Shown here: positions 63,998 through 64,000 of the stretch, piece after piece
How the letters are laid out: every line of letters begins with the position of its first letter
How positions within the stretch are numbered: position 1 is the first letter of the stretch
NCBI GenBank assembly: GCA_031296325.1
Contig: JARLFY010000030.1
Span: forward strand, 46,803 to 110,802
DNA from: Acidobacteriaceae bacterium
Lineage (GTDB): Bacteria > Acidobacteriota > Terriglobia > Terriglobales > Acidobacteriaceae
Reading direction: 5' to 3'
DNA: 64,000 nt
Notes under the pieces: generated by a model
Databases searched by the model: none
What the model saw: the letters and a program-made list of their open reading frames with translations, nothing else
What the model was told of the DNA's origin: nothing
Position numbers and translations under genes: made by a program

Positions 63998-64000
63998 AAC

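Larger units (their letters stand above)
63440..64000 (-). mobile_element. Decayed IS3-family insertion sequence, truncated
   Basis: Contains a broken orfA (63597-63983) and the first 48 codons of orfB (63440-63586). orfA is interrupted by two clear palindromic insertions, and orfB stops shortly after the STVYYEP motif. The other end lies beyond the window or is lost. Confidence 0.75.

Overview
The window looks like a chromosomal segment of an acidobacterium, most likely class Terriglobia / family Acidobacteriaceae. This is inferred from three things. The housekeeping genes (rpsA, pnp, glmM, nrdJ, serS) sit among large secreted, Thr/Ser/Gly-rich lipoproteins with choice-of-anchor-D (ASH), PKD, DUF4382 and DUF5666 modules. 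The proteome is geared to plant polysaccharides (GH28, GH42, PL4). A short intergenic repeat containing a 'gattcctccgcttcgct' core recurs many times. The DNA is moderately GC-rich, and no rRNA, tRNA or CRISPR was seen.

Layout. 1-5.1 kb: the edge of a PKD lipoprotein gene, tpiA, six-domain rpsA and a HIT hydrolase with an apparently leaderless promoter. 5.4-11.7 kb: a minus-strand run of Nudix, gmd, fcl, a CAP-domain protein, purA, an ABM monooxygenase and an NTF2-like protein, giving GDP-L-fucose supply next to purine synthesis. 11.7-20.9 kb: an AT-rich scrap, glmM (with an in-frame heptanucleotide repeat), a CheY-like regulator, a GH28 pectinase, rpsO-pnp and ndk. 21-30.4 kb: a GT87-like membrane protein, a nitrilase-family amidohydrolase, serS with two coupled envelope genes, and the B12-dependent ribonucleotide reductase nrdJ behind a good promoter with an NrdR-like palindrome.

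30.6-39.7 kb is an envelope region: a secreted protein, an ECF sigma / anti-sigma / Spy-like operon, a DUF4382-DUF5666 lipoprotein, a beta-barrel protein and a 1247-residue nuclease-fold/ASH protein whose catalytic residues look degenerate. 40-49.2 kb holds a Cu(I)/Ag(I)-type RND efflux operon (CusC-CusB-CusA order of transcription) led by a tiny Cys/His/Met-rich secreted protein. It lies directly behind a three-domain acyl-activating enzyme / ACP / PlsC fusion. 49.3-54.4 kb is a sulfur region: cysK, a siroheme sulfite/nitrite reductase with an extra C-terminal domain, and a Tat-exported sulfatase, with a possible divergent small ORF.

54.8-62.1 kb is a two-gene pectin unit: a 1700-residue PL4 rhamnogalacturonan-lyase lipoprotein fused to beta-propeller and ASH modules, followed by a secreted GH42 beta-galactosidase. 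Together with GH28 these would attack homogalacturonan, the rhamnogalacturonan backbone and galactan side chains. The window ends with an AcuI/YhdH oxidoreductase and a decayed IS3-family element hit by two, perhaps three, small palindromic insertions.

The strongest candidates for something not well described are the dispersed palindromic elements (two families), the degenerate nuclease-fold surface protein with its odd C-terminal tail, the metal-binding additions to the Cus system, and the acyl-ligase/ACP/acyltransferase fusion. All functions are inferred from reading the sequence; no searches were run.
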